Source: Myxococcota bacterium
Lineage (GTDB): Bacteria > Myxococcota_A > UBA9160 > UBA4427
Length of the DNA stretch: 56,846 bases
Assembly: GCA_030748735.1 (NCBI GenBank)
Contig: JASMLK010000053.1
Span: forward strand, 1 to 56,846
Direction: 5' to 3'
The position numbers and the translations under genes are program-made. The notes under the pieces were generated by a model. That model had not been told where the DNA came from. It made no database searches and saw nothing but the letters and a program-made list of their open reading frames with translations. This document shows positions 1-10,352 of this stretch, one piece after another (within the stretch, counting starts at the first letter, position 1; each line of letters starts with the position of its first letter).

Positions 1-772
<772 letters not shown>

Positions 773-1321
773 AACCTAGCGAGGTAATGAGGATCGCTAA
801 GAACCCTCATACCCCATTTTCTTTGGTTCGTAATCAACACCCAGGCGACCAACCCGCGAACCGAGCGCCCGTCCTTCAAAGCGGTTGAAGAAAAACAAAG
901 CACCCGGACCCAAGCCATCGTGAGTGGCCTGGTCGGCATCGCCTGTGTGTTGGGTATTTCAAGGAATTGTATTTGTAAGCCCAAATACTTCCGCCGAGTC
1001 GAGCGTCCTTGAGGCGCCGAAGCACCAATCGCTCGACCCGACCACACACTATTCAGTTTTCAAAGATCAGGCGAAATCTGCCGGAGTCTGTCTGGGACTC
1101 GTGAGATGAGATCCGCTGTCTTGCATTCGTGCATTCGTGCTAGCGATCTGTCGACCGCTCGAAGCTTTTTTTGTTGCGCCCACGCGCGACGATCCACGGG
1201 GGGATCGGGGAGCGAGGGATTGCTGCTGTCTACGAGTGCGATCAGGGGGAATTTCAGCGACCGAGCAAGTAGCGGGCAGCCTCCGCTGAGAAGTGGGCCG
1301 TGGAACAGCCCCCTGTAGCGG
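773..1321 (-). other. rRNA operon leader (transcribed spacer)
   Basis: No coding region is credible here; the short open frames show no family resemblance. The stretch lies between the inferred rRNA promoter at 1329-1357 and the 16S 5' end, so it should be the transcribed leader of about 550 nt. It contains a boxA-like element at 1050-1068 and a direct repeat (GCATTCGT twice near 1123-1138). A 7-A run on the minus strand near 1166-1173 is also present. No tRNA was seen. Confidence 0.7.
1050..1068 (-). promoter_or_regulatory. boxA-like rRNA antitermination element
   Basis: On the minus strand this reads GATCTTTGAAAACTGAATA. That matches the boxA-containing sequence commonly found in rRNA leaders, where NusB/NusE load to prevent Rho termination. 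It lies about 280 nt upstream of the 16S 5' end, in the expected orientation. Confidence 0.6.
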
Positions 1322-1328
1322 GCGCCGT

Positions 1329-1357
1329 AAATTACGAGACCCCTCTCAGGCGGTCAA
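1329..1357 (-). promoter_or_regulatory. Sigma70-type promoter of the rRNA operon with GC-rich discriminator
   Basis: Minus strand: -35 TTGACC at 1357-1352, a 17-nt spacer, and -10 TAATTT at 1334-1329. The bases right after the -10 are ACGGCGCCCGC, a GC-rich discriminator typical of stringently controlled rRNA promoters. Start of transcription is expected near 1322. The assignment rests on hexamer quality, spacing and position upstream of 16S; no start-site data are available. Confidence 0.65.
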
Positions 1358-1450
1358 GAGCTATTTCGTGTTTGGTGTCGAATATTTCGCCCGACTCTCA
1401 CCTGCCCACCTGTCACCTGTGAAGCACCGGTCGGTCGACCTTCGGGCTCG

Positions 1451-1466
1451 CCGCGGGAACCCGCGG
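1451..1466 (-). terminator. Perfect inverted repeat downstream of fau, possible terminator
   Basis: CCGCGGG/CCCGCGG arms separated by two bases, about 40 nt beyond the fau stop and before the rRNA promoter. There is no T-tract on either strand, so it is at best a non-canonical or Rho-assisted terminator. Confidence 0.3.
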
Positions 1467-1507
1467 CCGGCCGTCTTGTAGCTCAGCCGTGGGCGCCGCG
1501 AAACAGC

Positions 1508-2107
1508 TCATTCGATTTCACCGGACTCTACCCGCAAAACGCCTCGTTCCGTGACCACGGCATCCATGCCGCGATCGTGGGATTCGACCGGGACGCTGTC
1601 GATCAGCAGAACCGAATACGCGAATCCGATCAGGCTGGAGGGCGAGACCGATGCCTCCATACCAGCCAGAGCCCGATCGTAGTAACCAGCCCCCCGCCCG
1701 AGACGACGCCCGGCCGGGTCGAAAGCCAACCCCGGCACGAGAACCAGGTCCAGCTCGGCGAGATCGAGGACGGAAAACTCGGGTGGGGGCTCCAGGATCC
1801 CGAATCGAGCCTCGACCAGCGCTTCGAGCGCCGAGACTTCGGCAAACTCGAGCGTCCCGGCATCGGTACACCGGGGGTACACACACCGCTTCCCCATGTC
1901 GCGAGCGACTTCGAAGACGTGGCGGGTGCCGAGTTCGGTCGAAGTCGCCGAATAGAGTGCGAGAACCGCCGCAGACTCGAATTCGGGGAGCGAGCAGACA
2001 TGCTCAGCCGCCCGGACCGCAGCCTCCTCGGGGTCGATCGAGGCGGGCGGCAGTGATTGGGCTCGCAGCCGCCGGCGAAGCCGCTGCTTCTCCTCCGCAA
2101 TGGACAT
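1508..2107 (-). CDS. fau: 5-formyltetrahydrofolate cyclo-ligase
   Basis: Converts 5-formyl-THF to 5,10-methenyl-THF with ATP in cytosolic one-carbon metabolism. The C-terminal half carries the family signature: a VPGLAFD segment followed by GRRLGRGAGYYDR, the glycine-rich substrate/ATP loop. The length (199 aa from the ATG at 2107) is normal. A TTG at 2137 would add ten residues (MPAWRDALGL) with no family similarity, so the ATG giving MSIAEEKQRLR is preferred. It follows zapA in the same orientation, the classical zapA-fau neighbourhood. It is last in the operon, about 150 nt before the rRNA promoter. In many proteobacteria the 6S RNA gene sits next to fau, but none could be recognised here. 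Confidence 0.9.
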   Translation of the reverse strand: MSIAEEKQRLRRRLRAQSLPPASIDPEEAAVRAAEHVCSLPEFESAAVLALYSATSTELGTRHVFEVARDMGKRCVYPRCTDAGTLEFAEVSALEALVEARFGILEPPPEFSVLDLAELDLVLVPGLAFDPAGRRLGRGAGYYDRALAGMEASVSPSSLIGFAYSVLLIDSVPVESHDRGMDAVVTERGVLRVESGEIE

Positions 2108-2162
2108 CAGCCCGAGAGCGTCACGCCAGGCAGGCAAGACCCGCCGTGGGCGCTGCCCGGCG

Positions 2163-2570
2163 TCAAGCGCCTTCTACCGGAAGCTCTGCCTCGACGAGCT
2201 CGATCAACGAGCGAAGCCGGGCCACGGACCCGGCGCCTCCCGCTTCGACCTGCTCTCGCAGCTGCAACACTTCGCGAGCCAGATTGAGGGAGGTCAGCAA
2301 GGCGATGTCCTGCGAATCGACCGTGTCGGTACGCTCGCGGATCTTCTGCATCGCAAGGTCGACGTAGCTCGCGACCTGCTGGAGCGACTTTTCGCTCGCA
2401 TGGCTGCGGAGCCGGTAATCCTTCCCACCGAGGCGCACGCTCACCGAAGGACGCTCCTCTCGTTGACGCTCGCCGCCCTGCTCGATGATTTCCTCGGCTG
2501 CCGCCTCGCCGACCACGCCGGATTCCGATCGCGCGGCAGCCTCGGCCTTCTTCGCCGTCACTCGTTTCAT
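2163..2570 (-). CDS. zapA: Cell division protein ZapA
   Basis: Z-ring-associated protein that cross-links FtsZ filaments at mid-cell. The ZapA domain begins near residue 41 (VSVRLGGKDYRLRSHASEKS) and continues through a helix (VASYVDLAMQKIRERT, DSQDIALLTSLNLA) into the C-terminal dimerisation coiled coil. At 135 aa it is longer than typical ZapA (about 100-110) because of an alanine/glutamate-rich N-terminal extension of about 40 residues. An internal start cannot be excluded. It starts 3 nt after the stop of the upstream coiled-coil gene, so the two are probably co-translated. Confidence 0.9.
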   Translation of the reverse strand: MKRVTAKKAEAAARSESGVVGEAAAEEIIEQGGERQREERPSVSVRLGGKDYRLRSHASEKSLQQVASYVDLAMQKIRERTDTVDSQDIALLTSLNLAREVLQLREQVEAGGAGSVARLRSLIELVEAELPVEGA

Positions 2571-2573
2571 CGC

Positions 2574-2879
2574 TCAGCCCTCCGCGGCTTGCGTCGCAAG
2601 AGTTGCGAAGCCTTCGACCTGTGCGAGCAGATCGTCGAGACGCTTCAACGCGTCCGTTCGACGTTGTTCCTGCTGGGTCAGCCGCGAATCGAGTTCGGCG
2701 ATCTTCTGCTCGCGCTGGACCAGCTCCTTGCGCAGGAGATCGTTCTCGGCGCCCAGGCGGTGCCGCTCTTCGATCAGTTCGGCGACGACACGCTCGAGGC
2801 GGTCGAAGTCGAAGACATCCGCGTCGTTATCGACGACCGTCGGGGGTCGTGCTGTGGCGACGTCCGGCAAGCGCTTCAC
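2574..2879 (-). CDS. ZapB-like coiled-coil division protein
   Basis: A 101-aa protein. From residue 27 it is almost entirely heptad-repeat coiled coil (LERVVAELIEERHRLGAEND, then LRKELVQREQKIAELDSRL). The size, composition and position immediately upstream of zapA match ZapB-type partners, which bind ZapA and bundle the Z-ring. Sequence alone cannot separate ZapB from other small coiled coils, so the function is inferred mainly from context. It is first in the zapB-like/zapA/fau operon. A candidate promoter lies about 80 nt upstream. Confidence 0.7.
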   Translation of the reverse strand: MKRLPDVATARPPTVVDNDADVFDFDRLERVVAELIEERHRLGAENDLLRKELVQREQKIAELDSRLTQQEQRRTDALKRLDDLLAQVEGFATLATQAAEG

Positions 2880-2966
2880 CCCCAGAGGCTACGGCTCTCA
2901 TCGAGCAGCGGATGCACACAATGCGCGGCACACCATCGATGAAGTCGAAGTCAAACTCCACGTCAT

Positions 2967-2994
2967 CGTATAAATCGCATGGGAGATCCGTCAA
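2967..2994 (-). promoter_or_regulatory. Candidate promoter of the zapB-like/zapA/fau operon
   Basis: Minus strand: TTGACG (2994-2989), a 16-nt spacer, then TATACG (2972-2967). The predicted start near 2960 gives an 80-nt 5' UTR. The -35 is good and the -10 moderate. The surrounding 288-nt gap (2880-3167) holds no recognisable gene. Confidence 0.45.
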
Positions 2995-3124
2995 GAGAAG
3001 TCGACGAAGAATCGCCAAACCTCGCGCCCGAACTGCCCACCCGACCCGCAAACACGGAGGACACCGGATCCCGCATGGATGAAACGAACGGCCGGGCGAA
3101 ACGTCGTGTCAAACCCGCGAATGC

Positions 3125-3147
3125 GTGTGCGTCCAATCGCCGCACAC
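3125..3147 (-). terminator. Hairpin downstream of gltD, possible terminator
   Basis: GTGTGCG and CGCACAC arms (7 bp) separated by 9 nt, 21 nt beyond the gltD stop. No T-run follows on the minus strand, so termination activity is uncertain. Confidence 0.3.
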
Positions 3148-3167
3148 GAACCATGTTTGCGGTGACG

Positions 3168-4649
3168 CTACGGCGTATAGGTCGACGACTTGCTCTGCAG
3201 GCGTGTCGAACCCGTGAGGTACTCATCGACCGCCCGGGCGGCTTCGCGACCTTCTGAGATCGCCCAGACCACCAGGGACTGCCCGCGACGGCAGTCACCC
3301 GCGGCAAACACACCGGGCTCGCTCGTCGCATAGGCGCTCGGGCCCGTCAGCGGCGCTGCAACGTTGCCACGAGGGTCATAGTTCACCCCGAGGTCGTCGA
3401 GCAATCCGTCCTGAACGGGGTGCACGAAGCCCATTGCAAGCAGCACCAGGTCGGCCGGTATCTCGAATTCGCTTCCCGGCACCTCTTCCATGGTCGGCCG
3501 TCCCGAAGCGTCGGGCGCGCCGAAACGCACCTTCACGCCACGCAGGTGCGTCACGCGCCCGTTCTCGCCGACGAGCTCCTTCGTCATCTGGGCGTATTCC
3601 GTGGTTCCGCCCTCGTCGTGCGAACTGGAACTGCGGAACGTGCGCGGCCATTCCGGCCAGGTGTTGCCCTCGGGGCGCTCTTCCGGCGGTCGATCCAGCA
3701 GCTCGATCGACGTCACCGACTTCGCCCCATGGCGGTGCGATGTCCCCACACAGTCCGAACCCGTGTCGCCACCACCCAGCACGATCACATGCTTGTCGGT
3801 GGCAAAGATGTCCTGCTCGGGATCGAGCGTGTCGCCCGCCACGCGCTTGTTCTGCTGCGGCAGGAAGTCCATTGCGAAGTGGACGCCGTCCAGTTCGCGA
3901 CCGGGGACCGGAAGATCGCGCGGCTTTTCGGAGCCGGTCGTGATCAGGATCGCATCGAAGCTCTTGCGGAGTTCGGCCGCCGAAAGGTCGACGCCAACGT
4001 GGACACCCGTCTGGAAGGAAACGCCCTCTTCGCGCATCTGGTCGACGCGTCGATCGATCAGATCCTTTTCCATCTTGAAGTCGGGAATGCCGTAGCGGAG
4101 CAGGCCGCCGACCCGGTCTGCCTTTTCGAAGACCGTTACGGTGTGACCGGCGCGATTGAGCTGCTGCGCAGCCGCGAGCCCGGCGGGACCCGACCCTACG
4201 ACCGCAACGCTGCGACCACTACGCACCTCGGGCTTCACGGGACGCACCCAGCCTTCGTCGAAACCGCGGCGAATGATCTCGTATTCGACCTGCTTGTTCG
4301 CGACTCCCTCCCGGTTCATCCCGAGCACGCAGGCCGTCTCACAGGGAGCCGGGCAGACCATGCCGGTGAATTCGGGGAAGTTGTTCGTCGAATGCAGGCG
4401 CGCGAGTGCGTCTTCCCACTTGTCGCGGAACACCAGGTCGTTCCAGTCGGGACAGATGTTCCCGAGCGGGCAACCGTCGTCGCTCGTGCAGAAGGGAATG
4501 CCACAGTCCATGCAGCGCGAAGCCTGCTTCTGCAGCTCCGGCACGCTCAAGCTCGACTGCGCGAGCTCGTAGTCTCCGACACGTTCGTCGCGATCGCGGT
4601 AGGGAACGTTCTTGCGTCCCTCTTCCATGAAACCCGTGGGCTTACCCAT
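3168..4649 (-). CDS. gltD: Glutamate synthase small (beta) subunit
   Basis: NADPH-oxidising subunit of GOGAT. It passes electrons through FAD and 4Fe-4S clusters to the large subunit. N-terminal cysteine clusters (CMDCGIPFC...CPLGN and CPAPCETAC) bind 4Fe-4S. The FAD fold is marked by [17 protein letters not shown], the NADPH fold by [13 protein letters not shown], and the C-terminal FAD motif by [11 protein letters not shown]. The start giving [12 protein letters not shown] at 4649 matches the family N-terminus; an ATG three codons upstream (4658) is possible. The coding region overlaps the gltB stop by 8 nt, consistent with translational coupling and 1:1 stoichiometry. Confidence 0.97.
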   Translation of the reverse strand: MGKPTGFMEEGRKNVPYRDRDERVGDYELAQSSLSVPELQKQASRCMDCGIPFCTSDDGCPLGNICPDWNDLVFRDKWEDALARLHSTNNFPEFTGMVCPAPCETACVLGMNREGVANKQVEYEIIRRGFDEGWVRPVKPEVRSGRSVAVVGSGPAGLAAAQQLNRAGHTVTVFEKADRVGGLLRYGIPDFKMEKDLIDRRVDQMREEGVSFQTGVHVGVDLSAAELRKSFDAILITTGSEKPRDLPVPGRELDGVHFAMDFLPQQNKRVAGDTLDPEQDIFATDKHVIVLGGGDTGSDCVGTSHRHGAKSVTSIELLDRPPEERPEGNTWPEWPRTFRSSSSHDEGGTTEYAQMTKELVGENGRVTHLRGVKVRFGAPDASGRPTMEEVPGSEFEIPADLVLLAMGFVHPVQDGLLDDLGVNYDPRGNVAAPLTGPSAYATSEPGVFAAGDCRRGQSLVVWAISEGREAARAVDEYLTGSTRLQSKSSTYTP

Positions 4650-7600
4650 TGTCTGCATCCGCCCGCGCCAGCTCGGCCAGCGCTCTCTTGTAGTCCTGGG
4701 GCATCAACTTCACGAACTTCGGTGCGTACTTGTCCCACTTGCGCACGATGTCGTCCGCCTTCGCGCTGCGCGTGTGCTGGAAGTGCTTGCGCAGGATGCG
4801 TTGGATGAAGTCGACGTCGTCGGCTTCGAGCGGATCGAAGTCGACGGCCTGGTTGTTGACCTTGGAAGCGAAGTCTCCCGCTTCGTCGAGCACGTAGGCG
4901 ACGCCACCGCTCATGCCCGCTGCGAAGTTGCGACCCACCGGGCCGATGATCACCGCACGTCCACCCGTCATGTATTCACAACCGTGGTCGCCAACGCCTT
5001 CGCAGACCGTTTCGGCGCCGCTGTTGCGCACACAGAAACGTTCGCCCACCACACCATGGAAGTAGGCTTCACCGCTGGTCGCGCCGTAGAGCAGCACGTT
5101 GCCCGCGATGATGTTGGAACCGGGCTCGTACGTGGCCACCTCGGGCACGCGCACGATCACCTTGCCGCCCGAAAGGCCCTTGCCCACGTAGTCGTTCGCG
5201 TCGCCCGCGACGTCGATCGTGATGCCCCTGGGCAACCACGCGCCCAGGCTCTGCCCCGCCGACCCCTTCAGGTTGATGCGAATCGTGTCTTCGGGGAGAC
5301 CTTCAGCGCCGTACTTGCGCGAAACGTCGGAGCCGAGGATCGTGCCCACGGTGCGGTTGATGTTCTCGACCGGCAGGTTGATCTCGACCGGCTCGGCCCG
5401 CTCGAGGGCAGGCGCCGCGAGTTCGAGCAGCTTGTTGTCGAGCGCATCTTCGAGGCCGTGATCCTGGTCGCCGGTGTGTCGAATGTCGTGGGGCACGTCG
5501 GGCCTCACGAGCAGATCCTCGAGATCGATGCCCTTGGCCTTCCAGTGATTGACGTCCCCCGCCGTTTCGAGGCGATCGACTCGGCCGACCATCTCGTCGA
5601 CCGTGCGGAAACCGAGCTGCGCCATGATCTGCCGCGCGTCTTCGGCGACGTAGATGAGGTAGCGCTCGACGTGCTCGGGCGTGCCCTTGAAGCGCTTGCG
5701 TAGCTCCTTGTCCTGGGTCGCGATGCCCACCGGGCAGGTGTTCAGGTGACACACGCGCATCAAGATGCAGCCCATCGCCACCAGCGGTGCCGTCGCGAAG
5801 CCGAAGGTGTCGGCGCCCAGCAGGGCTCCGATCACCATGTCGCGTCCGGTCTTGAAGCCGCCGTCGACTTCGACGCGAATGCGTCCGCGCAGGTCGTTCT
5901 TCACCAGCGTCTGCTGGGTTTCCGCGAGACCGATCTCCCAGGGAACGCCAGCGTACTTGATCGACGTCTGGGGCGATGCGCCCGTGCCGCCGTCGTGACC
6001 GGCGATCAGCACGTGGTCGCTCTTGCCCTTCGCGACACCCGCCGCGATCGTGCCGACGCCCGATTCCGAAACCAGCTTCACGCTCACATCGCCGAAGCGG
6101 TTGGCGTTCTTCAGGTCGTGGATCAGCTGGGCGAGATCCTCGATCGAGTAGTTGTCGTGGTGCGGCGGCGGCGAAATCAGGCCGACGCCCGGCGTCGAAT
6201 GGCGACAGGCCGCGATCGTGCGGTCGACCTTGTGGCCGGGCAGCTGGCCGCCCTCACCGGGCTTCGCCCCCTGGGCGATCTTGATCTGCATCTCGTCGGA
6301 GTTCACGAGGTAGTGGCTCGTCACACCGAAGCGTCCCGACGCCACCTGCTTGATCGAGCTGCGGCGCAGGTCGCCGTTTTCGTCCGGCGTGAAGCGATCG
6401 ACTTCTTCGCCGCCCTCGCCGGTGTTGCTCTTGCCGCCGAGGCGGTTCATCGCGATCGCGAGGGTCTCGTGCGCCTCGGCCGAGATCGATCCGTACGACA
6501 TCGCACCGGTGCGGAAGCGCTTCACGATGTTGGCCGCGGGCTCGACTTCTTCGATCGGGATCGGCTTGTCGGCGAACTCGAACTTCAGCAGACCGCGCAG
6601 GGTCGACAGCGCCTCGGCGCTCGAGTTGGCCGCGTCGCGGAAGGCTTCATAGCTGTCCCAACGCTCTTCGCGGACCGCCTGCTGGAGCTTCGCGACCGAA
6701 GTCGGGTTGAAGCTGTGGCGCTCACCGCGCGAGCGCCACTGATACAGGCCGCCGGCGGCGAGTTCGGGGTATTCGAAGTCGCTCCCGGGGAAGGCCTTCT
6801 CGTGCCGCATGCAGGCTTCTTTCGCGATCACGTCGAGGCCGATGCCCGAAATGCGCGAATAGGTGCCGCTGAAGGCCAGGTCGATGACTTCGTCGTTCAA
6901 CCCGACTGCTTCGTAGATCTGCGCGCCCTGGTAACTCGCGAGGGTCGAGATGCCCATCTTGGCGAAGATCTTGAGCAGACCCTTGTCGACCGCGTAGATG
7001 TAGTTGTCGACCGCCTGGTCGTACGTCAGCCCTTCGGTCGTAAACGTGCCGTCTTCGACCATGTCGCCCACGGTCTCGAAGGCGAGGTAGGAGTTGATCG
7101 CATTGGCCCCGTAGCCAACAAGCAGTGCGTAGTGGCCGATCTCGCGGGCTTCACCCGTTTCGAGGATGATGCCGCAGCGCGTTCGCTTGCCAGCGCGGAT
7201 CAGGTGGTGGTGCACGGCACCCATCGCGAGCAGCGAGGGGATCGGCGCGAGGTCGGGCGACACGCCGCGGTCCGAGATCACGACGATGTTCGCACCGGCG
7301 TCGACCGCCGCTTCGACTTCGCCGCACATCTTCGACACGGCGTCCCGCATGCCCTGGCCGGCTTCCGAGGCCTTGAAGAGCATGGGCACGGTGGCGGTTT
7401 CGAAACCGTTCGCCTTGATCGCGCGGATGCTCGCGAGTTGTTCGTCCGTGATCACGGGATGGTGCAGCCGCAGGCGCCGGGCGTGGAGTTCGTCTTCGAC
7501 GAGCAGGTTGTGCGAGCTGCCGAGCAGGGTGTCGAGGCTCATCACCGGGCGCTCGAGAATCGAGTCGATCGCCGGGTTGGTGACCTGCGCGAAGAGCTGC

Positions 7601-9150
7601 TTGAAGTAGTGGAAGAGCGGTCGCGGGTTGTCGGACAACGCCGCAAGCGCCGAGTCGTCGCCCATCGACCCCGTCGCTTCCTGGCCGTTGTTGATCATCG
7701 CAGAGATCAGGAAGCGGAGTTCTTCGAGGGTGTATCCGAAGGTCTGCTGCAGGCGCAGCCGCACTTCCGGGTTCGCCCGGGCCTCGGCTTCGGCCGCCGG
7801 CAGGTCGTCGAGGGTGACCCGCTGCTTCTCGACCCACGTGCGGTACGGATGCCGCTGGATGTACGAATCCTTGAGCTCTTCGTCTTCGATGATCCGACCT
7901 TCTTCGAGGTCGATGTAGAAGGTGCGACCGGGTTCGAGGCGACCGTTGCGCACGACATCCTCGGGATCGATCGGGAGCGTGCCCACCTCGGAGCCCATCA
8001 CCACGGTGCCGTCCTTCGTCAGCGTAAAGCGCGAAGGCCGCAGGCCGTTGCGGTCGAGCACGCCGCCCACACCGCGTCCGTCGGTGAAGACCATCGACGC
8101 GGGGCCATCCCACGGCTCCATCATGCAGGAGTAGTACTCGTAGAAGGCGCGCCGATCGGCGCTCATCTCGTCCTGCTGCCCCTCCCACGCTTCGGGAACC
8201 ATCATCAGCAGGGAATGTGAGAGATCGCGGCCTGACAGCGTCAGGAATTCGAGGCAGTTGTCGAACTGCGCCGAATCACTCGCGCCCTCGACGATGATCG
8301 GGAAGAGCTTCTTGAGGTCGTCGCCGAAGAGATCCGACTGCACGGTGCCCTGGCGCGCGCGCATCCAGTTCACGTTGCCGCGCAGGGTGTTGATCTCACC
8401 GTTGTGCGCCACGTAGCGGAAGGGCTGTGCGAGGTCCCAGGTCGGGAAGGTATTGGTGGCGTAGCGCTGATGAACCAGCGCGATCTGCGACTCCATGTCT
8501 TCGGCGGCGAGGTCGGGATAGAAGCCGTCGACCTGGTGCGCCAGCATCAGTCCCTTGTAGAGCATCGTGCGCGACGAGAGACTCGGGATGGTGAAGCACT
8601 GGTCGCGCTTCGAGATCGTGTTCTCGATGATGCGACGAATCACATAGAGCTTGCGCTCGAAGGCGTCCTGGTCGAGTTCGGGGGACTTGCCGATGAACAC
8701 CTGCCAGAAGGACGGCAACGAAGAACGCGCCGTGACACCGATCTTGTCCGGGTCGATCGGGACTTCTCGCCAACCCAGCAGCGTCTGTCCTTCGTCCGCG
8801 ACGGTCTGCTCGACCACGCCGCGCTGAAACTTCGCCTCGTCCTCGTCGCCCGAAAAGAAGACGATCCCCGACGCGTACTCGCCAAACTCGGGCACGCCGA
8901 AGCCGGCTTCGTCGGCCGCCCTCTGCAGGAAGCGATGCGGGCTCTGGATCAAGATGCCCGCGCCGTCGCCGCTGTCGGGGTCCGACCCCGCGGCGCCCCG
9001 ATGGGTCAGCCGCTCGAGAATGTGAATGCCGTCACGGATGATCTTGTGCGACGGCGCATGCAGGTTCGCGACGAAGCCGATTCCGCATGCATCGTGCTCG
9101 AGACGGGGGTCGTACAGTCCCTCTTTCGGGGGAAGTCCAAAGTGCTTCAT
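4642..9150 (-). CDS. gltB: Glutamate synthase large (alpha) subunit
   Basis: Glutamine:2-oxoglutarate aminotransferase large chain (1502 aa). The Ntn-type glutaminase nucleophile is Cys22 in HDACGIGF, exposed by removal of a 21-residue propeptide. This fixes the start at the ATG of [15 protein letters not shown] (9150) rather than an upstream in-frame codon at 9222. The central and FMN-binding synthase domains follow ([20 protein letters not shown] and the HDGGTGASP loop). The 3Fe-4S site is [12 protein letters not shown], with Cys-X5-Cys-X4-Cys spacing. The C-terminal GltB-type beta-helix ([21 protein letters not shown] region) is complete. It is transcribed with gltD from the promoter at 9501-9529 through a long leader. 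Confidence 0.97.
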   Translation of the reverse strand: MKHFGLPPKEGLYDPRLEHDACGIGFVANLHAPSHKIIRDGIHILERLTHRGAAGSDPDSGDGAGILIQSPHRFLQRAADEAGFGVPEFGEYASGIVFFSGDEDEAKFQRGVVEQTVADEGQTLLGWREVPIDPDKIGVTARSSLPSFWQVFIGKSPELDQDAFERKLYVIRRIIENTISKRDQCFTIPSLSSRTMLYKGLMLAHQVDGFYPDLAAEDMESQIALVHQRYATNTFPTWDLAQPFRYVAHNGEINTLRGNVNWMRARQGTVQSDLFGDDLKKLFPIIVEGASDSAQFDNCLEFLTLSGRDLSHSLLMMVPEAWEGQQDEMSADRRAFYEYYSCMMEPWDGPASMVFTDGRGVGGVLDRNGLRPSRFTLTKDGTVVMGSEVGTLPIDPEDVVRNGRLEPGRTFYIDLEEGRIIEDEELKDSYIQRHPYRTWVEKQRVTLDDLPAAEAEARANPEVRLRLQQTFGYTLEELRFLISAMINNGQEATGSMGDDSALAALSDNPRPLFHYFKQLFAQVTNPAIDSILERPVMSLDTLLGSSHNLLVEDELHARRLRLHHPVITDEQLASIRAIKANGFETATVPMLFKASEAGQGMRDAVSKMCGEVEAAVDAGANIVVISDRGVSPDLAPIPSLLAMGAVHHHLIRAGKRTRCGIILETGEAREIGHYALLVGYGANAINSYLAFETVGDMVEDGTFTTEGLTYDQAVDNYIYAVDKGLLKIFAKMGISTLASYQGAQIYEAVGLNDEVIDLAFSGTYSRISGIGLDVIAKEACMRHEKAFPGSDFEYPELAAGGLYQWRSRGERHSFNPTSVAKLQQAVREERWDSYEAFRDAANSSAEALSTLRGLLKFEFADKPIPIEEVEPAANIVKRFRTGAMSYGSISAEAHETLAIAMNRLGGKSNTGEGGEEVDRFTPDENGDLRRSSIKQVASGRFGVTSHYLVNSDEMQIKIAQGAKPGEGGQLPGHKVDRTIAACRHSTPGVGLISPPPHHDNYSIEDLAQLIHDLKNANRFGDVSVKLVSESGVGTIAAGVAKGKSDHVLIAGHDGGTGASPQTSIKYAGVPWEIGLAETQQTLVKNDLRGRIRVEVDGGFKTGRDMVIGALLGADTFGFATAPLVAMGCILMRVCHLNTCPVGIATQDKELRKRFKGTPEHVERYLIYVAEDARQIMAQLGFRTVDEMVGRVDRLETAGDVNHWKAKGIDLEDLLVRPDVPHDIRHTGDQDHGLEDALDNKLLELAAPALERAEPVEINLPVENINRTVGTILGSDVSRKYGAEGLPEDTIRINLKGSAGQSLGAWLPRGITIDVAGDANDYVGKGLSGGKVIVRVPEVATYEPGSNIIAGNVLLYGATSGEAYFHGVVGERFCVRNSGAETVCEGVGDHGCEYMTGGRAVIIGPVGRNFAAGMSGGVAYVLDEAGDFASKVNNQAVDFDPLEADDVDFIQRILRKHFQHTRSAKADDIVRKWDKYAPKFVKLMPQDYKRALAELARADADNG

Positions 9151-9494
9151 CGAATCGCTCTGTGGTTGAGAGAGTTGGTCGCGGCGCCCATCCCGTTTCG
9201 GGGACGGACACCGAGGGTGCACTCTCGGCGAGTTCGCCGTTGCCGCGGTACCTGCGTGGATCCGAACGTGTGACGCTGCTCGAGTCGTACCAACAGCGGG
9301 GGGTGATCCGCGGTGCCGCCCTCGTCCCTCCAGCTTCTTTCTCTTGTCTAGCTGAAGGGTTTTTGGGCCAAGGCAGAGCGGATCGCACAGGCAAGACCTG
9401 CCTGTGCTCGACGGGTCGCGATACCCGGGGACTCCCTACTTCCCTGAAGACCCCTGAAATATCGCTAAGTTCGCGAGAGTGTTGAGTTTTTAGA
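9151..9494 (-). other. Long 5' untranslated leader of gltBD
   Basis: About 345 nt separate the predicted transcription start (near 9494) from the gltB ATG. No convincing protein-coding gene lies here. It contains one strong hairpin (9385-9407), followed on the minus strand about 20 nt further on by AAAAACCC. The leader could carry attenuation or binding sites, but no known riboswitch class was recognised. Confidence 0.5.
9385..9407 (-). promoter_or_regulatory. Perfect 9-bp hairpin in the gltBD leader
   Basis: Minus-strand arms GCACAGGCA and TGCCTGTGC flank a 5-nt loop (GGTCT). It lies within the transcribed leader, about 235 nt upstream of gltB. No T-run follows closely, so it is more likely a structural, stability or protein-binding element than an intrinsic terminator. 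Confidence 0.5.
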
Positions 9495-9500
9495 ACAGCC

Positions 9501-9529
9501 ATCCTAAGCGAACGATTTTGGGGTGTCAA
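9501..9529 (-). promoter_or_regulatory. Sigma70 promoter of gltBD
   Basis: Minus strand: consensus TTGACA at 9529-9524, exactly 17 nt, then TAGGAT at 9506-9501. The spacer is A-rich (CCCCAAAATCG). It lies 59 nt after the GDPD stop, which separates gltBD from the upstream glycerol genes. It is among the best-scoring promoter candidates in the window. Confidence 0.7.
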
Positions 9530-9587
9530 GACAGCCGGGACACCACCTATCGCTGCAGGTCGGAGCCCCAAGGGGCACGCGGGCCGG

Positions 9588-10352
9588 TCAGCGCTCGTCG
9601 ACGACCTGACGCAGCACGTCCGGCGCGTTGCTGAAGATCCCGTCGACGCCGATGTCGAAGAGCGCCCGCATCTGGTCGGGGTCGTCCACGGTATAGACGT
9701 AGACGGCGAGGCCGAGTGCGTGCGCCTCATCGACCAACTCCGCGTTCGCGATGGAGAAATGCGGGTTCACCGCCTCGGCGCCCACGGCCGCCGCCCGCTC
9801 GAAGGCTCGATCGGCGAAGCGCGGATCGAGCAGTAGTGCGAGGCGCACATACGGGGAAAAGCCCCTCAGCTCGGCCAGCACCGCGTCGGAAAAGGACGAA
9901 AACAGGGTCGGCTCGAGGATCCCGCGCGCGATCACCTGGTCGAAGGCCATCCGCTGCAGGCCGGGGTACGGCTGATGGTTCGAGTCGGTCTTGATCTCGA
10001 GATTGAACGGGATGCGGTCGGCGAAGCGGTCGAGCACCTCGTCGAGATCCGGGATGCCCTCCCAGCTCTCGCCGGCGGCCTCGGCCTCGTGGGCCGCGTG
10101 CGAGATCGCGCGCAGCTCTTCGAGGGTGTGCCCCGACACTTCCCCCTCCCGGCCGAAATGCTCGAGGGTGCTGTCGTGGGTGATCGGGATCTTCACGTCG
10201 CTCGATAGATGAAGGTCGATCTCGATCATGTCGGAGCGCTGCTCGATCGCGAGTTCGTACGCGGCCAGGGTGTTCTCGGGCCGGTAGGCCTTCGCACCGC
10301 GGTGGGCGATCACCAGCGGGCGGCCGCTTTCGGAGGGCAACAGTCGGCTCAC
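9588..10352 (-). CDS. Glycerophosphodiester phosphodiesterase
   Basis: Hydrolyses glycerophosphodiesters to glycerol-3-phosphate and an alcohol. The 254-aa protein starts with GTG at 10352, overlapping the glpK stop in a GTGA configuration. The catalytic signature is near the N-terminus: [18 protein letters not shown] (general acid/base His, Arg, Glu/Asn). It is followed by EIDLHLSSD and [10 protein letters not shown] (metal-binding Glu/Asp and second catalytic His). Later family motifs are NLEIKT and [11 protein letters not shown]. There is no signal peptide, so it is a cytosolic UgpQ-like type. Coupling to glpK suggests recycling of phospholipid headgroup glycerol. Confidence 0.92.
   Translation of the reverse strand: MSRLLPSESGRPLVIAHRGAKAYRPENTLAAYELAIEQRSDMIEIDLHLSSDVKIPITHDSTLEHFGREGEVSGHTLEELRAISHAAHEAEAAGESWEGIPDLDEVLDRFADRIPFNLEIKTDSNHQPYPGLQRMAFDQVIARGILEPTLFSSFSDAVLAELRGFSPYVRLALLLDPRFADRAFERAAAVGAEAVNPHFSIANAELVDEAHALGLAVYVYTVDDPDQMRALFDIGVDGIFSNAPDVLRQVVDER

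Noticed and set aside
1283..1357. Possible 6S RNA (ssrS) near fau on the minus strand, because of an imperfect long stem (CCGCCTGAGAGG...CTTCTCAGCGG).
   Set aside because: The stem overlaps the strong rRNA promoter, the inside lacks the 6S central-bubble pattern, and it is much shorter than 6S RNA.
1473..1500. TAGCTCAG tRNA D-arm-like string on the plus strand.
   Set aside because: No T-arm GTTCGA motif or acceptor pairing follows, and the region runs into the fau stop.
5746..8220. 824-codon open frame on the plus strand opposite gltB.
   Set aside because: It is an antisense shadow typical of GC-rich coding sequence; it is Arg/His/Asp-rich and resembles no family. Similar long antisense frames opposite smc, glpK and the ABC genes were dropped for the same reason.
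9421..9480. GGGAAGTAGGGA in the gltBD leader, recalling the GGAAGTAGG core of the glutamine (glnA) riboswitch.
   Set aside because: The flanking pairing element and the downstream GAAGGAACG-type strand could not be found in the correct order.
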